32,854 nucleotides of DNA. Source: Nevskiales bacterium (GTDB lineage Bacteria > Pseudomonadota > Gammaproteobacteria > Steroidobacterales > GCA-2729495). The notes under the pieces are model-generated. The model worked only from the letters and a program-made list of their open reading frames with translations, made no database searches and was not told the DNA's origin. The stretch is taken from assembly GCA_011526045.1 (NCBI GenBank), contig WYBE01000005.1, positions 1 through 32,854 of the forward strand, in the 5' to 3' direction. Below, one piece after another: positions 22,907 through 31,073 of this stretch (position 1 is the first letter of the stretch; the number at the start of each line of letters is the position of its first letter). Position numbers and translations under genes: made by a program.

Positions 22907-24393
22907 TGGGCGCGGCGGGTGCCGGCAGTCTCGGTCGCGGCGGTGCGTGGGGCGCGCAGCGCGGCGAGCAGCCTTGCGTCCCAGCCATAGACGTCGCGGC
23001 GGAAGTTGACCGTGCCGTCCTCGTCGGCCCAGGCCGTGAGGTACACGATCCAGATCGGCAACGTGTGTTGCAGGTTCAGCGTGGTGGTCCTGCCGCTCGC
23101 GATGCGGGCCTCGGTGTCGGCGGCTGTCCACTCCCGGTCACCCGCCAGCAGGAAGGTGGTGAAGCGCGCGGCGTCTTCGAGGCGCACGCATCCCGAGCCG
23201 AGCGTGCGACTGGTCAGGTCGAAGAGGCCGCGGGCTGGCGTGTCGTGCAGGTAGATGTCGAAGGGATTGTCCATCGCGAGCTTGATGCGCCCGAGGCTGT
23301 TGCCCGGCCCGGCATCCTGCCGCAGCCGGTATGGAAAGCGCCCCGGGCCGAGCGCGGCCCAGTCGATACGGGCCGGATCGAGTTCACGCGGGGACTCCGG
23401 CGTGCCGGTGAGCACCCGGATCGCGTGACGGGCGAGATAACCCGGATCCTCCTGCTGGCGTGGCAGCAGATCCTCCACCGCGATGGTGTAGGGAACGGAC
23501 CAGCTGGGGTTGAAGACTACCTGGCGCACGTCGCTGGCGAGGCTCGGCGTCGGTCGGCTGGCATGCCCGACGATGGTGCGCATCGAGAATTCGCGCTGTC
23601 CGTGCGCGAATACATCGAGCGTGGTGGTGGCGGTATTGACCCACACGTAGCGCGATCCGAACGCCGGCGGCAGCCAGCGCCAACGCTCGAGCACTGCGGC
23701 GAGCTGCTCTGCCCGTGCCGCTGCCGGTACGTTCAGATACCCGAGCGTGCGCTCGTCGAGCCTGCCGGTGGCCTCCAGGTCGTGCTGCGCCTGGAATCGG
23801 CGCAGCGCCCCGTCGAGACCGGTGTCGAAAAACCAGGGATCCGCCTGCATTTCGGCGCGGTAGTCGCCGCTGGCGCGCAGCCGGTCACGCAGCACCGCGA
23901 CGCGCGCATCCCGAGTGCCGAGCCGCAGGGTGGCACCCGCCGGCACGCTTGGCCAGCCGCCGCCCCGCTCGATCGCGAGGTACCGGGTGAGCGCCTGCTG
24001 CAGCAGGCCGTACTGGGGGTGGGCCGGCGGTTGTGCCGAGGTCGGGTCGGTGAACGGCGGTCGCGCGGGGATGTGCCAGTCCGGGTCCCCCAGCGTGGGC
24101 GTGACCCGCCCGTGGCTGACGTCACGGGAATAGCGCCCGTAGGCCGCCTCGAGCAGGCGATGAAACTCGGGGTTGTGGTCGACGTCGGGCCCGGCGGCAA
24201 GCGTTCGCAATTGCTCGACGTCGTAGTCGGTCGCCAGCAGTCCATGCTCGCCGGCATGCTCGAGGGCGATCAGGCGCGGATCATCGTCCGTCGCGCCGGC
24301 GCTGGCGGGAGCACCGATAGCGCCGGCGAGCGCGAGGATCGCAGCGATGGCGGCGGCAGGCGGCGCCAGCGCCGCCCGCACCATCAACACCAT
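22900..24393 (-). CDS. Murein L,D-transpeptidase (YkuD, YcbB-like)
   Basis: This roughly 497-residue periplasmic enzyme forms or exchanges 3-3 crosslinks in peptidoglycan, or attaches proteins to it. A signal peptide (MVLMVRAALAPPAAAIAAILALAGAIGAPASAG) leads to an N-terminal helical domain. A peptidoglycan-binding repeat follows ('LGTRDARVAVLRDRLRASG...LDGALRRFQAQHDLEATGRLDERTLGYLN'), then the YkuD domain with 'MRTIVGHASRPTPSL' and the catalytic motif 'HDTPARGLFDLTSRTLGSGCVRLEDA'. This domain order matches the YcbB/LdtD family. I start at the ATG at 24393, after the preceding gene's stop at 24404. It is the last gene before merR in the transcription direction. Confidence 0.9.
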   Translation of the reverse strand: MVLMVRAALAPPAAAIAAILALAGAIGAPASAGATDDDPRLIALEHAGEHGLLATDYDVEQLRTLAAGPDVDHNPEFHRLLEAAYGRYSRDVSHGRVTPTLGDPDWHIPARPPFTDPTSAQPPAHPQYGLLQQALTRYLAIERGGGWPSVPAGATLRLGTRDARVAVLRDRLRASGDYRAEMQADPWFFDTGLDGALRRFQAQHDLEATGRLDERTLGYLNVPAAARAEQLAAVLERWRWLPPAFGSRYVWVNTATTTLDVFAHGQREFSMRTIVGHASRPTPSLASDVRQVVFNPSWSVPYTIAVEDLLPRQQEDPGYLARHAIRVLTGTPESPRELDPARIDWAALGPGRFPYRLRQDAGPGNSLGRIKLAMDNPFDIYLHDTPARGLFDLTSRTLGSGCVRLEDAARFTTFLLAGDREWTAADTEARIASGRTTTLNLQHTLPIWIVYLTAWADEDGTVNFRRDVYGWDARLLAALRAPRTAATETAGTRRAQP

Positions 24394-24403
24394 GGAAGCG
24401 TGC

Positions 24404-24997
24404 TCAGGCGTCGTGCTGGTGCCGGGCCCGGCGTGCCCGGGCACCGGCTGCGGCAAGCGCCGTCACCAGTAACCATGCGGTGGCGGGCAGCGGCACCGGC
24501 GAGATGGCGACCGAAGCGCCATTGAACTCCGGATAGAACGGTTGATCCGTCGGCAGCTTGGCGATGAAAGTCCCGATGAAGTCGTCCGCATCGGCAACGC
24601 CGAGCGAAGCGATGGTGCCGGGGCTGCCGAGCGCGAGGAAGCTGAATGTGCCGATCGTGCTGTTATTGGTGGCCTGCTGGAATCCGAACGTCACGGTCTG
24701 CCGGTCGCCGGCTGCGCCGACGGAGGGCGCGCCCCCCAGAGGCCCGACGGGTGAGGTAAACGCAAAGCTCTGGTAGGCGAGCTGTGTGGGGTCGAAATCC
24801 ACGGTCACTTCGCCGATATACAGGCCGGGATCTGCACCGGGCGCACCGCTCGCGTCCAGCACCACGTTCACGGTGAAGAGCGTGTCCTCGATGATGTTCG
24901 AGGCGGACGGCACGAGCGTGATGCTTGCCGCCTGCAGGTTGGCTGCGGCACCGAGCGTCGCCACGGCCAGTAATCGTGAAATCAGTTTCATGGTCAT
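24404..24997 (-). CDS. VPLPA-CTERM anchored cohesin-like protein
   Basis: This 197-residue exported protein has a signal peptide (MKLISRLLAVATLGAAANLQA) and a beta-sandwich domain resembling cohesin ('FTVNVVLDASG..', 'IGEVTVDFDPTQLAYQS', 'GTFSFLALGSPGTIASLGVADADDF'). It ends with 'VPLPATAWLLVTALAAAG' followed by an Arg cluster (RARRARHQ). That tail is the VPLPA-type sorting signal processed by an exosortase; no exosortase is in the window. It starts at ATG 24997 (or 24991), 25 bp after the TbpB-like gene's stop, and ends 10 bp before the transpeptidase start, so it belongs to their operon. Confidence 0.85.
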   Translation of the reverse strand: MTMKLISRLLAVATLGAAANLQAASITLVPSASNIIEDTLFTVNVVLDASGAPGADPGLYIGEVTVDFDPTQLAYQSFAFTSPVGPLGGAPSVGAAGDRQTVTFGFQQATNNSTIGTFSFLALGSPGTIASLGVADADDFIGTFIAKLPTDQPFYPEFNGASVAISPVPLPATAWLLVTALAAAGARARRARHQHDA

Positions 24998-25022
24998 TCT
25001 CACAGGTCCTGTCTGTGCCACG

Positions 25023-26231
25023 CTACCGCGGCGCGTTGCTGATGCCAGGAGCGACGCCTGCCTCGCGCAGCAGCCCGACATCCTTGATCCGACCCTTGTC
25101 GGCGAGATTCACGTCGATGATGTGTGCGATCGACTGCGAGCCCGGCTCGCCGAGCAATGCACCCTGCACGACACTGTCCGCGAGCACGTTGGCGCTGAAT
25201 TTGTCGCTGTCGGAGACGAGATCGACGCCGCTCATGCGCCCGCCGGCCGAGAAACTGTAGCCCGGGTTCACCCAGTTGCCGCTCCAGGCCGGCTGCGTGC
25301 CGAAGTTCAGTGTCATTGATCCGACGGTGGCGTTGTCCACCGACATCGGCCCGCTGAAACGCACGGAGGCGCCCTGGCCGCGCAGCGCGTCGAGCCCCGC
25401 CTGGCTGGTGGCATTGCCCCAGGCAAAGTAGCCCGACTGGATCTTGCCGGTGGCGCGGTTGCCGTGGGTCCAGATGTCGGCCGCCACTTCGATGTCGCCC
25501 GGGCCACCTTCGCCATCGTCGCTGCGGATCACCCGCGCGCCGATGCGCGACTGCTCATCGCCGCTGCGCCCGGTCGCCACGAGGTTCTCGTACTCGTCGG
25601 GCCGGCTGCCGTAAGTGGTGTCCATGCCGGTGACGGAATTGATTTCGCCCTCGCCACCCGGGTCGACGGTGAACTGCGAGCCGTCCGGGGCCAGGTCGAA
25701 GCGGTGGAAGCTCGTGTCGGCCGGATCTGCGCTGCTGGTGCGGCCATCGACCAGGGTCGCGAACCCGCAGGGGGCGCCCGGCGTGCAGGGCCCAAGCGGC
25801 AGGGGCGGGAATGGCGGTTCCGGCGTGATGACCTCATCCGGCTCGACCTCGGGCTGGAATATCTCCGCGGTTTCCGGCCGCGGTTCCAGGCCGGTCACCG
25901 GGTTCGTGTCGGGCGCCCCGGGAACGGGTGCTGCAGCGGAGGGTTCCAGTCCGGCCCATGGGCCCCAGCACAGCACCGAGGCGCCGGCATTCGGGCCGGC
26001 GCAGGGATCGATTGCCGCGGCCATCGGTTCTTCCGGCGCGGCGGCCGGTGCCACGGCGGCCAGCTGGTCCTTGCACTGGTCCACAAGGCGTTTTGGCACG
26101 GACTTCGGGTCGTTCGCCCAGCGTTCGAGGATCCCCGCGCATTCGCGGTTATCGAGCGACGCAGTCTGGGCGACGGCTCCGGTGGTCCAGAACGCCGGCA
26201 GCAAGGCAAGGCAGAAGATGAGCGCGCGCAT
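25023..26231 (-). CDS. Secreted TbpB/FecR-like beta-barrel protein, Slam-substrate candidate
   Basis: This 402-residue protein has a signal peptide (MRALIFCLALLPAFWTTGAVAQ) and a short Cys-containing segment (C31, C53, C77, C88). A Pro/Glu-rich linker follows (about 95-150). The C-terminal domain, rich in Gly and aromatic residues (255-402), includes 'GYFAWGNATSQAGLDALRGQG', 'GSMTLNFGTQPAWSGNW', 'SFSAGGRMSGVDL' and 'DKFSANVLADSVVQGALLG'. This pattern is that of the eight-stranded TbpB-type barrel that Slam recognises. The start at 26231 has GGAGAA upstream. The next gene upstream (26472-27758) looks like Slam. There is no lipobox, so it would be a soluble or non-lipidated substrate. Ligand unknown. 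Confidence 0.65.
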   Translation of the reverse strand: MRALIFCLALLPAFWTTGAVAQTASLDNRECAGILERWANDPKSVPKRLVDQCKDQLAAVAPAAAPEEPMAAAIDPCAGPNAGASVLCWGPWAGLEPSAAAPVPGAPDTNPVTGLEPRPETAEIFQPEVEPDEVITPEPPFPPLPLGPCTPGAPCGFATLVDGRTSSADPADTSFHRFDLAPDGSQFTVDPGGEGEINSVTGMDTTYGSRPDEYENLVATGRSGDEQSRIGARVIRSDDGEGGPGDIEVAADIWTHGNRATGKIQSGYFAWGNATSQAGLDALRGQGASVRFSGPMSVDNATVGSMTLNFGTQPAWSGNWVNPGYSFSAGGRMSGVDLVSDSDKFSANVLADSVVQGALLGEPGSQSIAHIIDVNLADKGRIKDVGLLREAGVAPGISNAPR

Positions 26232-26471
26232 TGTTTGTTGTTCTCCGCGGGACGACGCCACGGCGCCGGGGCGTTTGATTCCCTGTTCTTGTGTACGCCT
26301 CATGGCCTTTGTACCGCAAATCGTACGTTTGTTCACTGACAGCAGCGCTGCAGTGAGAACCCGTTCACGCGATATGGTAAATGAAACGGCCGGCGATGCG
26401 TCGCGGCAATGCAGCTGCGCGCCGGCGGGCTCAATACGCGTCGGGAAGCAGCGCTGACCGCGAACCGGCGG

Positions 26472-27752
26472 TCAGAAACTGCGGGCGATGCCGAGATTCA
26501 CGACGTGGCGGTCGTAGTCGTAGAGCGACAGGTTCGAGTCGTTGTCGGTGTACACCCAGCTGCCCTGCAATGACCAGTCATCGAGGAAGCCGGACTGGAT
26601 GTCGTGGCCGAAGCCAAGCGTGTAGCGCATCTCGTCGTCGTCGCGCGCGGTGTTGAAGCCTGGCTCGTCGCCGTCGTAGTCGTACTTCGTGTAACCCACC
26701 CGTCCGAAAACCACGCCGTTGCGCCAGGCTTCGGCGAAGAATCCGCCGTAGACCTCGGGCCCGCTGTGGCCGAAGCGATCCTCGTCGGCATCGAAACTGA
26801 TCAGGCCGACGCCGCCGTTCAGCGCAAACTTGCGCTGGTTGAAGTACCTCGTTGCGGAGACCGAGCCCGCCTGGTACCAGCCGTCCCGGCCTTCCTCGTC
26901 GCTGTCCCAGTGGTTGCGGTGGGTGACCACGCCCTCGAGCGTGACTTCTGTCGCGTCCCCGACCTGCCAGGTCGCGCCGGGGTTCAGGCCGGTGTACAGG
27001 GCGAAACTCTCGTCGCTGAGGAAGATCTGGTCCGCCTGCAGTCCAACCCAGGCCCGCCAGTGCTGCGGCACCACCCACACCGGGCCGGTACGCAGCGTGA
27101 GGATGCCGAGGTTGTAATCGTCCTCGTCGAAATAACTGCGGTAGTACGTGCCTGCCTCGCTTTGCCAGAGGAAAAAGCCCTTGTGTTCCCCGGAGTCGAA
27201 TCGCTTGTTGGGATTGTAGGTATGGGCGATCGAGGGATTGACCACCAGGGCCCAGTCGCTCGTTTCGCGTGAGTCGGGCAGGACGACGAACGGCAGCCCG
27301 CCGATATCGATCAGGTCGCGGTCCGGACCGACGTTGACGTTGCTGTCGTACATGGCGCCGAGATACACCGATGGCGTCCATTGGTGGCGCTGCATGTTGC
27401 GCCGCTCGTCTTCGTCGATCTGGGCGAGGAAGGCGAGCAGTGTGGTGCGCACGCCGGCCGGTGTGTTGGGGTCGTCGAGCACGCGCTGCGCCTCGATACG
27501 TGCCTGTTCGTAGTCCTGCGACAGATAGTGGACGCGGGCGAGCTCCAGCCGCGCGCGATTCAGGCTCGGGTTCGCCGCGAGCAGCGCCAGCAGTTCGTCG
27601 CGCGCGGTGCGCAGACGGTCCGTTTCGATGGCGTTGATCGCCGAATCGAACTGGTCCTGCAGTTCGTCGGCCGTTGCAATCGATCCCGCCAGGACGAGCG
27701 CAAGGGCGGTCAAGGCTCGGATACAGCGGCCGGACAAGAGCAATTCACGCAT
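26472..27752 (-). CDS. Slam-like outer-membrane protein (TPR plus beta-barrel)
   Basis: This protein of about 426 residues has a signal peptide (ending I-A-T-A, residue 30) and an N-terminal TPR-like helical region (33-118, 'LQDQFDSAINAIETDRLRTA', 'LELARVHYLSQDYEQARIEA'). A C-terminal beta-barrel follows (about 125 to the end, 'PSVYLGAMYDSNVNVGP', 'GSVSATRYFNQRKFALNGG', final 'HVVNLGIARSF' with a terminal Phe). That architecture fits Slam/DUF560 proteins, which move TbpB-like proteins across the outer membrane. The adjacent TbpB-like gene supports this, although 240 bp separate them. The gene can start at the ATG at 27758 or 27752. It is divergent from the LapG gene. Confidence 0.7.
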   Translation of the reverse strand: MRELLLSGRCIRALTALALVLAGSIATADELQDQFDSAINAIETDRLRTARDELLALLAANPSLNRARLELARVHYLSQDYEQARIEAQRVLDDPNTPAGVRTTLLAFLAQIDEDERRNMQRHQWTPSVYLGAMYDSNVNVGPDRDLIDIGGLPFVVLPDSRETSDWALVVNPSIAHTYNPNKRFDSGEHKGFFLWQSEAGTYYRSYFDEDDYNLGILTLRTGPVWVVPQHWRAWVGLQADQIFLSDESFALYTGLNPGATWQVGDATEVTLEGVVTHRNHWDSDEEGRDGWYQAGSVSATRYFNQRKFALNGGVGLISFDADEDRFGHSGPEVYGGFFAEAWRNGVVFGRVGYTKYDYDGDEPGFNTARDDDEMRYTLGFGHDIQSGFLDDWSLQGSWVYTDNDSNLSLYDYDRHVVNLGIARSF

Positions 27753-27759
27753 GTGCATA

Positions 27760-27789
27760 TTGTTAAATCGCCAGGGACTACGGGATACT
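27760..27789 (+). promoter_or_regulatory. Promoter of the lapG operon
   Basis: TTGTTA (27760-27765) and GATACT (27784-27789) are 18 bp apart, placing transcription start near 27796, 24 nt before the ATG. The divergent Slam-like gene begins at 27752/27758, so both promoters must share about 60 bp and may influence each other. Two tandem copies of ACTACGGG lie around the -10. Confidence 0.5.
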
Positions 27790-27819
27790 ACGGGCTGCTC
27801 GTCGCCGGCTCAATCGATT

Positions 27820-28476
27820 ATGTCGCAGTTCCGCCGGGGTGCGGCCCGGGTACTCCTGCTGCTTGCGTTCTGTCCGATGGTCGCCGCTGCATTTCCTGCG
27901 AACCTGTTCGGCTACCGCCAGGCCGCGCAGGAAAACCTCGCCGACTTTCCACAATGGCTCAACGCCCTCGAGCGGCAACTGCGCGACAACCTGCGCGATG
28001 GTGATTGCGATGAGCGGCGCCTCAATCGCTGTCACATGAGGCGCTGGCTCGCGTTTCTCGACCGCATCCGGGCGCTGCCGGTGGCCGAGCAACTGCGCGA
28101 GGTGAATCGCTACGCCAACGAGAAGGATTACATCCTCGATCTGGAGAACTACGGCATCGAGGACTACTGGGCGATTCCCCGGGAGTTTTTCGCGAATGGC
28201 GGCGATTGCGAGGACTTCGCGATCACCAAGTACTTCTCCTTGCGCTGGCTCGGGTATCCGCAGGACGAGATGCGTATCGTCGTGGTGCAGGACACGAACC
28301 TCGCCGTGCCCCATGCGGTGCTGGCGGTCGGCAGTGGCGCCGACATACTGGTGCTCGACAACCAGGTGCCCGGCGTGCTCGGGCACCGGCAGGTGGTGCA
28401 CTACGCGCCGGTCTATTCGATCAACGAGCGCGGCTGGTGGATCCACACGCCGGGCAACCGGGGTTCGCGTTCGTGA
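27820..28476 (+). CDS. lapG: LapG-like periplasmic Cys protease
   Basis: LapG-type proteases cut large surface adhesins to release biofilm cells, and are held inactive by an inner-membrane receptor. The 218-residue protein has a signal peptide (MSQFRRGAARVLLLLAFCPMVAAA) and the transglutaminase-like triad C130 in 'FANGGDCEDFAITKY', H165 in 'VPHAVLAV' and D180 in 'VLDNQ'. D129 and E131 flank the cysteine as in the calcium-binding site of LapG. It starts at ATG 27820. Its stop overlaps the start of the next gene (GTGA at 28473-28476), so the two are coupled. The substrate adhesin is not in this window. Confidence 0.9.
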   Translation: MSQFRRGAARVLLLLAFCPMVAAAFPANLFGYRQAAQENLADFPQWLNALERQLRDNLRDGDCDERRLNRCHMRRWLAFLDRIRALPVAEQLREVNRYANEKDYILDLENYGIEDYWAIPREFFANGGDCEDFAITKYFSLRWLGYPQDEMRIVVVQDTNLAVPHAVLAVGSGADILVLDNQVPGVLGHRQVVHYAPVYSINERGWWIHTPGNRGSRS

Positions 28477-30533
28477 GCGCTCCAGTGAGATTCTCCATCA
28501 CTGCCGGGGTGCTGGCGCTGCTGGCGCTGGTCGGCTTCGGGGCATTCCTTATCAACGCCTACATCGGGCAGGAACGCGAACGCGACCTGTTGCAATGGGA
28601 GTCGCGGCTCGGGCTGGTCGCGGATGCCAAAGCCGACGCGATTCACCGGCTGGTTTCCGCCGACCGCCGCAACCTGCAGGAGCTGGCCGCCAACGCCTCG
28701 CTGCGCTTTTATCTCTGGCAGCTCGGGCAGGCGTCGGGCGCCGCAGGCGTCGAGCCCGATACGCTCGGTTACCTGCGTAACCTGCTGCTCGCGGCCGCGG
28801 AGCGGTTCGGCTACGCCACGGCGTCGCGCATCCGCGTGCCGGCCAACCTGGCACAGCCGCGCGCGGAAGGGCTGGTCATCTTCGACATGAACCTCAATCC
28901 CGTGCTGGCGACGCCCGGGCTGGTGGAGGCGCGCGCAAACTTTGCGGCCATGGCGCGCAATGCCCTGCAGGACCCGCCGCGCGCCGGCGCGGTGCTGATG
29001 CGCGATGCGCAGGATGCGGCGGTGCTCGTGATTGCGGTGGCGATCAATGCCGTGCCGGGCACCCGCGGCCCGGACAACGAGCGCCCGCTGGGCGTGCTCC
29101 TCGGCATCCGCAGTGCGGAGCAGGAGCTGTTTCCGTTGCTGACACGCAGTCCGGCCTTCGTCGAGGACAACGAGTCGCTGCTCCTCGAGCGCCGCGCCGA
29201 CACGGTCGTGCTGCTGTCGCCGACGCGTGACGGCTCGCCCGGCCTGCGGCGCACGCTTCCCGCGGATCGGGCGGATCTCGCCGAGATCGCGGCTGTTGCC
29301 GCTCCGGGGCGCTTCGTGGCGCTCGACAATTACCTCGGCCGGCCGGTGCTGCAGGTGAGCCGCCGTATCCGCGGCGAAGAGGGCTGGGTGCTGGCGCAGC
29401 AGGTGGATGCGGCTGCGGCCCTCAGCCTCGCCGACGAACGGCGCCGCTTCATGCTGCTCGCGCTTTCGCTGGCGCTGGTCGCCATCGTTGCCATCGTCGT
29501 GGCCGCCTGGCGCCACGGCAGCAGCGTGCGCTCGCGCCACCATGCCGACGAACTCGCGGACAAGGCCGGTCGCCTGCAACGCCAGACCGAGCGACTGCAC
29601 ACGATCACCGACAACCTGGACGTGCTGACCCTGCTCGTGAGCCGCGAGGAGCGCGTGCTGTTCGTGAACCAGGCCGCGGCGGCAGCGGTCGGGTCGGCCA
29701 TCGCGGACGTGCTGGATACCAGACTCGCGAGCTTCCTGTCCTCGGGCCAGCTGCACGATCTGCACGCGGGCATCGAGGCGGCCACCCAGCAACAGGCGGT
29801 GGTGCACAAGCTGCTGCACTGGCCCTCCGGGGCGACGACCCGCAGCTATCGCGCGAGTTTCATTCCGGTCGAGCGCCTGGCCGGAGAGTACGCGCCGACG
29901 TTGCTCGTGCTGAGCGACGTCACCGACCTCGAGGCGGCACACCGGCGCAACACCAGCCTGCTGCGACGCCTGGTGCTGACGCTGGTGAGCGCGGTGGATC
30001 GCCACGACCCGTTCTCCGCCAACCATGCGCGGCGCATGACCGAGGTGGTGGATGCCCTGGCGCGCGAACTCGGGTTCAACGACAGCGAGCGGGGCCTGCT
30101 CGACCTGGCGGCGAGCCTCGCCAACATCGGCAAGATCATGATCCCGGCCGACATCCTCACGAAGAGCGAACCGCTGAACGCCGCCGAACAGGAACTGCTG
30201 CGCAAGCACGTAGACTACGGCCTGGAATTGCTGCGCGGCCTGGAGTTCGATGGCCCGGTAATGGACATCATTGCGCAGAAGCAGGAGCGCCCCGATGGGC
30301 GCGGCTATCCGCACGGCCTGAGTGGCGAGCGGATCACCCTCGCCGGCCAGGTGCTTGCGGTGGCCAATGCCTTCGTCGCGCTGGTCAGCAGCCGCGCGTA
30401 CCGCGAAGGAATCTCCGTGAAAGCGGCGCTCGATGAACTGCTGCGCGGCGCCGGCACCGAGTTCGACCGGCGGGTGATCGCGGCGCTGTTTCACGTGGCC
30501 GAGAATCGCCGCGACTGGTCGCAGTGGAACTGA
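28473..30533 (+). CDS. Membrane sensor with PAS and degenerate HD-GYP domain
   Basis: This 686-residue protein has a transmembrane helix (5-28), a roughly 290-residue periplasmic domain (30-320, Cache-like by size), a second helix (326-346), a PAS-like domain (about 370-490, 'ITDNLDVLTLLVSREERVLFVNQAAAA') and an HD-GYP-like domain (500-680). Key metal ligands are lost: the HD pair is A550-N551 ('SLANIGKI'), the HH of HHE is K603-Q604 ('QKQERPDGRGYP'), and the later Asp is N632. GYP and H579 remain. So it should not hydrolyse c-di-GMP. The GTG at 28473 overlaps the LapG stop. By position it stands where LapD normally stands, and may hold or release LapG by binding a nucleotide (inference). Confidence 0.85.
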   Translation: MSAPVRFSITAGVLALLALVGFGAFLINAYIGQERERDLLQWESRLGLVADAKADAIHRLVSADRRNLQELAANASLRFYLWQLGQASGAAGVEPDTLGYLRNLLLAAAERFGYATASRIRVPANLAQPRAEGLVIFDMNLNPVLATPGLVEARANFAAMARNALQDPPRAGAVLMRDAQDAAVLVIAVAINAVPGTRGPDNERPLGVLLGIRSAEQELFPLLTRSPAFVEDNESLLLERRADTVVLLSPTRDGSPGLRRTLPADRADLAEIAAVAAPGRFVALDNYLGRPVLQVSRRIRGEEGWVLAQQVDAAAALSLADERRRFMLLALSLALVAIVAIVVAAWRHGSSVRSRHHADELADKAGRLQRQTERLHTITDNLDVLTLLVSREERVLFVNQAAAAAVGSAIADVLDTRLASFLSSGQLHDLHAGIEAATQQQAVVHKLLHWPSGATTRSYRASFIPVERLAGEYAPTLLVLSDVTDLEAAHRRNTSLLRRLVLTLVSAVDRHDPFSANHARRMTEVVDALARELGFNDSERGLLDLAASLANIGKIMIPADILTKSEPLNAAEQELLRKHVDYGLELLRGLEFDGPVMDIIAQKQERPDGRGYPHGLSGERITLAGQVLAVANAFVALVSSRAYREGISVKAALDELLRGAGTEFDRRVIAALFHVAENRRDWSQWN

Positions 30534-30569
30534 CCGGCAACGCGGCCCGTCGCCGCAGCGGAGGTAGGT

Positions 30570-31034
30570 ATGCCGAAGATCGACGCGCAGGCTGCGCCGC
30601 GAGGTGCGGGCAGCCGCTATCCATCACCGTTCGACGAGCCCTGCCGCAAGCGCAGCTGGCATCGCCTCGGTGACGCCGCGGGCCTGACCCAGTTCGGAGT
30701 CAATCTGGTGACGCTTCCGCCCGGCACCTGGTCGAGCCAGCGCCACTGGCACGCGGTCGAGGACGAGTTTGTCTACGTGCTTGCCGGCGAGCTGACCATG
30801 GTGGATGACGCGGGCGAGCACCCGATGCGGGCCGGAGACTGCGCCGGATTCCGCGGCGGCGATCGCAACGGCCACCACTTCATCAACCGCTCGGATGCGG
30901 ATGCCCTGCTGCTGGTCGTCGGCGGCCGTGACGAGGCGGACCATGGCGAGTATCCGGATATCGACATGAAATTCCTGCCCGAGCGCTACAGCGGCGCCGC
31001 CGACTTCGTCCACAAGGACGGCACGCCCTACTGA
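30570..31034 (+). CDS. Cupin-fold protein
   Basis: This 154-residue cytoplasmic protein has a single cupin barrel: motif 1 'SQRHWHAVEDEFVYVLAGE' (H-x-H plus E as metal ligands) and motif 2 'MRAGDCAGFRGGDRNGHHFIN' (His as fourth ligand). The ligand set is complete, so it probably binds a divalent metal; related proteins are sugar- or dioxygenase-like or regulatory. The C-terminal tail 'DIDMKFLPERYSGAADFVHKDG' is found in many such cupins of unknown role. It begins at the ATG at 30570 with GGAGG at 30560-30564. It has no clear link to its neighbours and is convergent with the amino-acid permease. Confidence 0.85.
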   Translation: MPKIDAQAAPRGAGSRYPSPFDEPCRKRSWHRLGDAAGLTQFGVNLVTLPPGTWSSQRHWHAVEDEFVYVLAGELTMVDDAGEHPMRAGDCAGFRGGDRNGHHFINRSDADALLLVVGGRDEADHGEYPDIDMKFLPERYSGAADFVHKDGTPY

Positions 31035-31073
31035 GCCGGGCGCGTCACGCCGGCTGCGACGGACAGGGGCCGC

